NCBI GenBank assembly: GCA_041658705.1
Contig: JBAZZT010000008.1
Coordinates: 1-64,000, forward strand
Source of the DNA: CAIKNB01 sp041658705
GTDB taxonomy: Bacteria; Patescibacteriota; Patescibacteriia; 2-12-FULL-60-25
DNA: 64,000 nt
Direction: 5' to 3'
Shown here: positions 62,908 to 64,000 of the stretch, piece by piece
Layout of the letters: each line of letters starts with the position of its first letter
How positions within the stretch are numbered: the first letter of the stretch is position 1
The notes under the pieces: generated by a model
Seen by the model: the letters and a program-made list of their open reading frames with translations, nothing else
Database searches by the model: none
What the model was told of the DNA's origin: nothing
Program-made: the position numbers and the translations under genes

Positions 62908-63906
62908 ATGGATCTGGAAAAGCTGAAAGCGCGATCGCAGATCGTGCAGCTGATGCGCCGTTGGTTCGACGAGCGCGGATTTTTGGAAATGCACACGCCG
63001 CGCTTGGTCGGTTTGCCCGGGCAGGAACCATATCTGGAGCCGTTCTGGACGACGCTCGAAATTCCAAATTCCAAATTCCAAATTCCAAATTCACTTCCCG
63101 CCGCGCTCATCACTTCGCCGGAATACATGCTGAAGCGTCTTTTGGCGGCGGGCTTGAATAAGATTTACGACTTAGGCCCGTGCTTCCGCAATAACGAACC
63201 CTGGGACGGGACGCATGACCCGGAATTTTTGCTCCTCGAATGGTATCGCCGCGAAGCCGGAGTCGAGGATCTGATGCGCGACACCGAAGACATGATGCGC
63301 TGGGTCGCAGTCGAAATTCCAAATTCCAAATTCCAAATTCCAAATTCACCCTTCCGTCATCTCACCGTCGAAGAGGCGTGGAAGGAATATTGCGGCATCG
63401 AGCTTGCGCCGTTGCTCGAAGATCGCGCGGCCATGGCGCGGACGGTAGCGGAGCGCGGCCAGACGGTAGGGGAGAATGATACCTGGGACGATTTATTCTT
63501 CAAGATTTTTTTATCGGAAATCGAACCCAAACTTGGACAAGACGAGCCGACATTTTTATATCGCTATCCTAAGAGCATGGCTGCCTTGGCGCGCGCATCA
63601 GCCGACGACCCACGCTGGGCCGATCGCGTCGAGTTATATGCGGGCGGACTCGAACTGGCCAACGGCTTTGCGGAATTGTGCGACGAAAACGAGCAGCGCG
63701 CGCGTTTCATCCAGGAAAAAGCTTTGCGCAACAATCTGGGCAAAAAAATTTGGGGATTGGATGAACGTTTTCTTAAAGCCTTGCCCAAGATGGGCAACGC
63801 CGCCGGCATCGCTTTCGGTGTGGAACGTTTCGTCATGCTTTTGACCGGCGCGCAATCCATCAACGAAATCCTGCCTGCTTCAGCGCGCGAACGCTTTGTA
63901 CAATGA
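62908..63906 (+). CDS. epmA: EpmA-like lysyl-tRNA synthetase-related ligase with two repeat insertions
   Basis: 332 aa. Class II aminoacyl-tRNA synthetase core without an anticodon-binding domain, as in EpmA/PoxA/GenX: motif 2-like CFRNNEPWDGTHDPEFLLLE, motif 3 GIAFGVERFVML and the start QIVQLMRRWFDERGFLEMHT. EpmA attaches beta-lysine to EF-P to help polyproline translation; this protein may do the same, but no EF-P or EpmB gene is in the window. Residues 51-62 and 136-147 are the same word EIPNSKFQIPNS, encoded by tandem AATTCCA tracts (63056-63094, 63313-63349), inserted in frame in two loops. Coupled to the dCMP deaminase (1-nt gap). Confidence 0.85.
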   Translation: MDLEKLKARSQIVQLMRRWFDERGFLEMHTPRLVGLPGQEPYLEPFWTTLEIPNSKFQIPNSLPAALITSPEYMLKRLLAAGLNKIYDLGPCFRNNEPWDGTHDPEFLLLEWYRREAGVEDLMRDTEDMMRWVAVEIPNSKFQIPNSPFRHLTVEEAWKEYCGIELAPLLEDRAAMARTVAERGQTVGENDTWDDLFFKIFLSEIEPKLGQDEPTFLYRYPKSMAALARASADDPRWADRVELYAGGLELANGFAELCDENEQRARFIQEKALRNNLGKKIWGLDERFLKALPKMGNAAGIAFGVERFVMLLTGAQSINEILPASARERFVQ

Positions 63907-63907
63907 T

Positions 63908-64000
63908 ATGCTGCAAATCAAGACCGCACGTTTATTGGTCGAGCAGGCAGGCTATGAGCCGGCAAAGATTCTTATGGCCGCCGGCCGTTATGTCGTATTC
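63908..64000 (+). CDS. N-terminus of a further gene (partial)
   Basis: Open from the ATG at 63908 to the window end, 31 codons: MLQIKTARLLVEQAGYEP, AKILMAAGRYVVF. The start follows the EpmA stop by one nucleotide (TGATATG), the same coupling used one gene earlier. Too short to name; it does not look like EF-P. Confidence 0.55.
   Translation, partial: MLQIKTARLLVEQAGYEPAKILMAAGRYVVF

Overview
The window looks like chromosome of a Candidate Phyla Radiation (Patescibacteria) bacterium with a fairly GC-rich genome (coding GC above 50 percent by eye). The evidence is indirect. Many genes are small or unrecognised. The rpsF-ssb-rpsR cluster lacks rplI. EpmA-like, ArfB-like, RsgA and RecQ genes sit among surface proteins of a style common in CPR genomes. 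The intergenic DNA is full of short palindromic dispersed repeats. TGA is a normal stop, so this is not a code-4/25 lineage. I could not run database searches: family calls rest on motifs I can see, and promoters and terminators are read by eye.

Layout. 1-8.9 kb: end of an unknown gene, a membrane-anchored lytic transglycosylase, rpsO, two unrecognised minus-strand proteins (one with an N-terminal cold-shock-like domain), a 2H phosphoesterase, a XerC/D recombinase and RecQ. 8.9-15.8 kb: tRNA-Arg(TCT), a ~515-bp non-coding repeat, an unknown helical protein, then tRNA-His followed by a run of single-gene units (2H phosphoesterase, nucleotidyltransferase, 54-aa ORF, cold-shock protein, HExxH protein, glycine-zipper membrane protein, glutamine amidotransferase). 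These units are separated by related sequences that echo the tRNA-His 3' end and terminator. 15.9-26.8 kb: methyltransferases, a GFA-family protein, RsgA, a glycosyltransferase with a kinase-like partner, a Nudix hydrolase, a secreted protein and the first of two paralogues with the same promoter and N-terminus. 26.8-36.4 kb: two large surface proteins, ArfB, small genes, a lipoprotein, a HAD hydrolase, an ORF broken by one in-frame TAA, and a Band 7 protein. 36.5-45.6 kb: second copy of the ~515-bp repeat, then an ECF sigma factor overlapping a 1795-aa protein that joins an anti-sigma-like N-terminus and one membrane helix to an alpha-2-macroglobulin-like ectodomain, then a secreted MEMO-like protein. 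45.6-57.5 kb: GpsA, a polytopic membrane protein translationally coupled to a lipoprotein, an Rrf2-IscS-IscU Fe-S cluster, the second paralogue, a large Pro-rich protein and an RNA methyltransferase. 57.7-64 kb: a 978-aa coiled-coil membrane protein, rpsF-ssb-rpsR, a dCMP deaminase and an EpmA-like ligase.

Three themes stand out. First, the sigma/macroglobulin pair looks like a one-protein sensor and anti-sigma factor for surface damage or proteolysis. Second, the region after tRNA-His looks like an accreted cassette array. Third, dispersed and tandem repeats have entered genes in frame (EpmA, IscS, the macroglobulin linker, a methyltransferase tail, the second paralogue). Several genes have a -10 box ending 6-7 nt before the start codon, suggesting leaderless transcripts; others have strong Shine-Dalgarno sequences.
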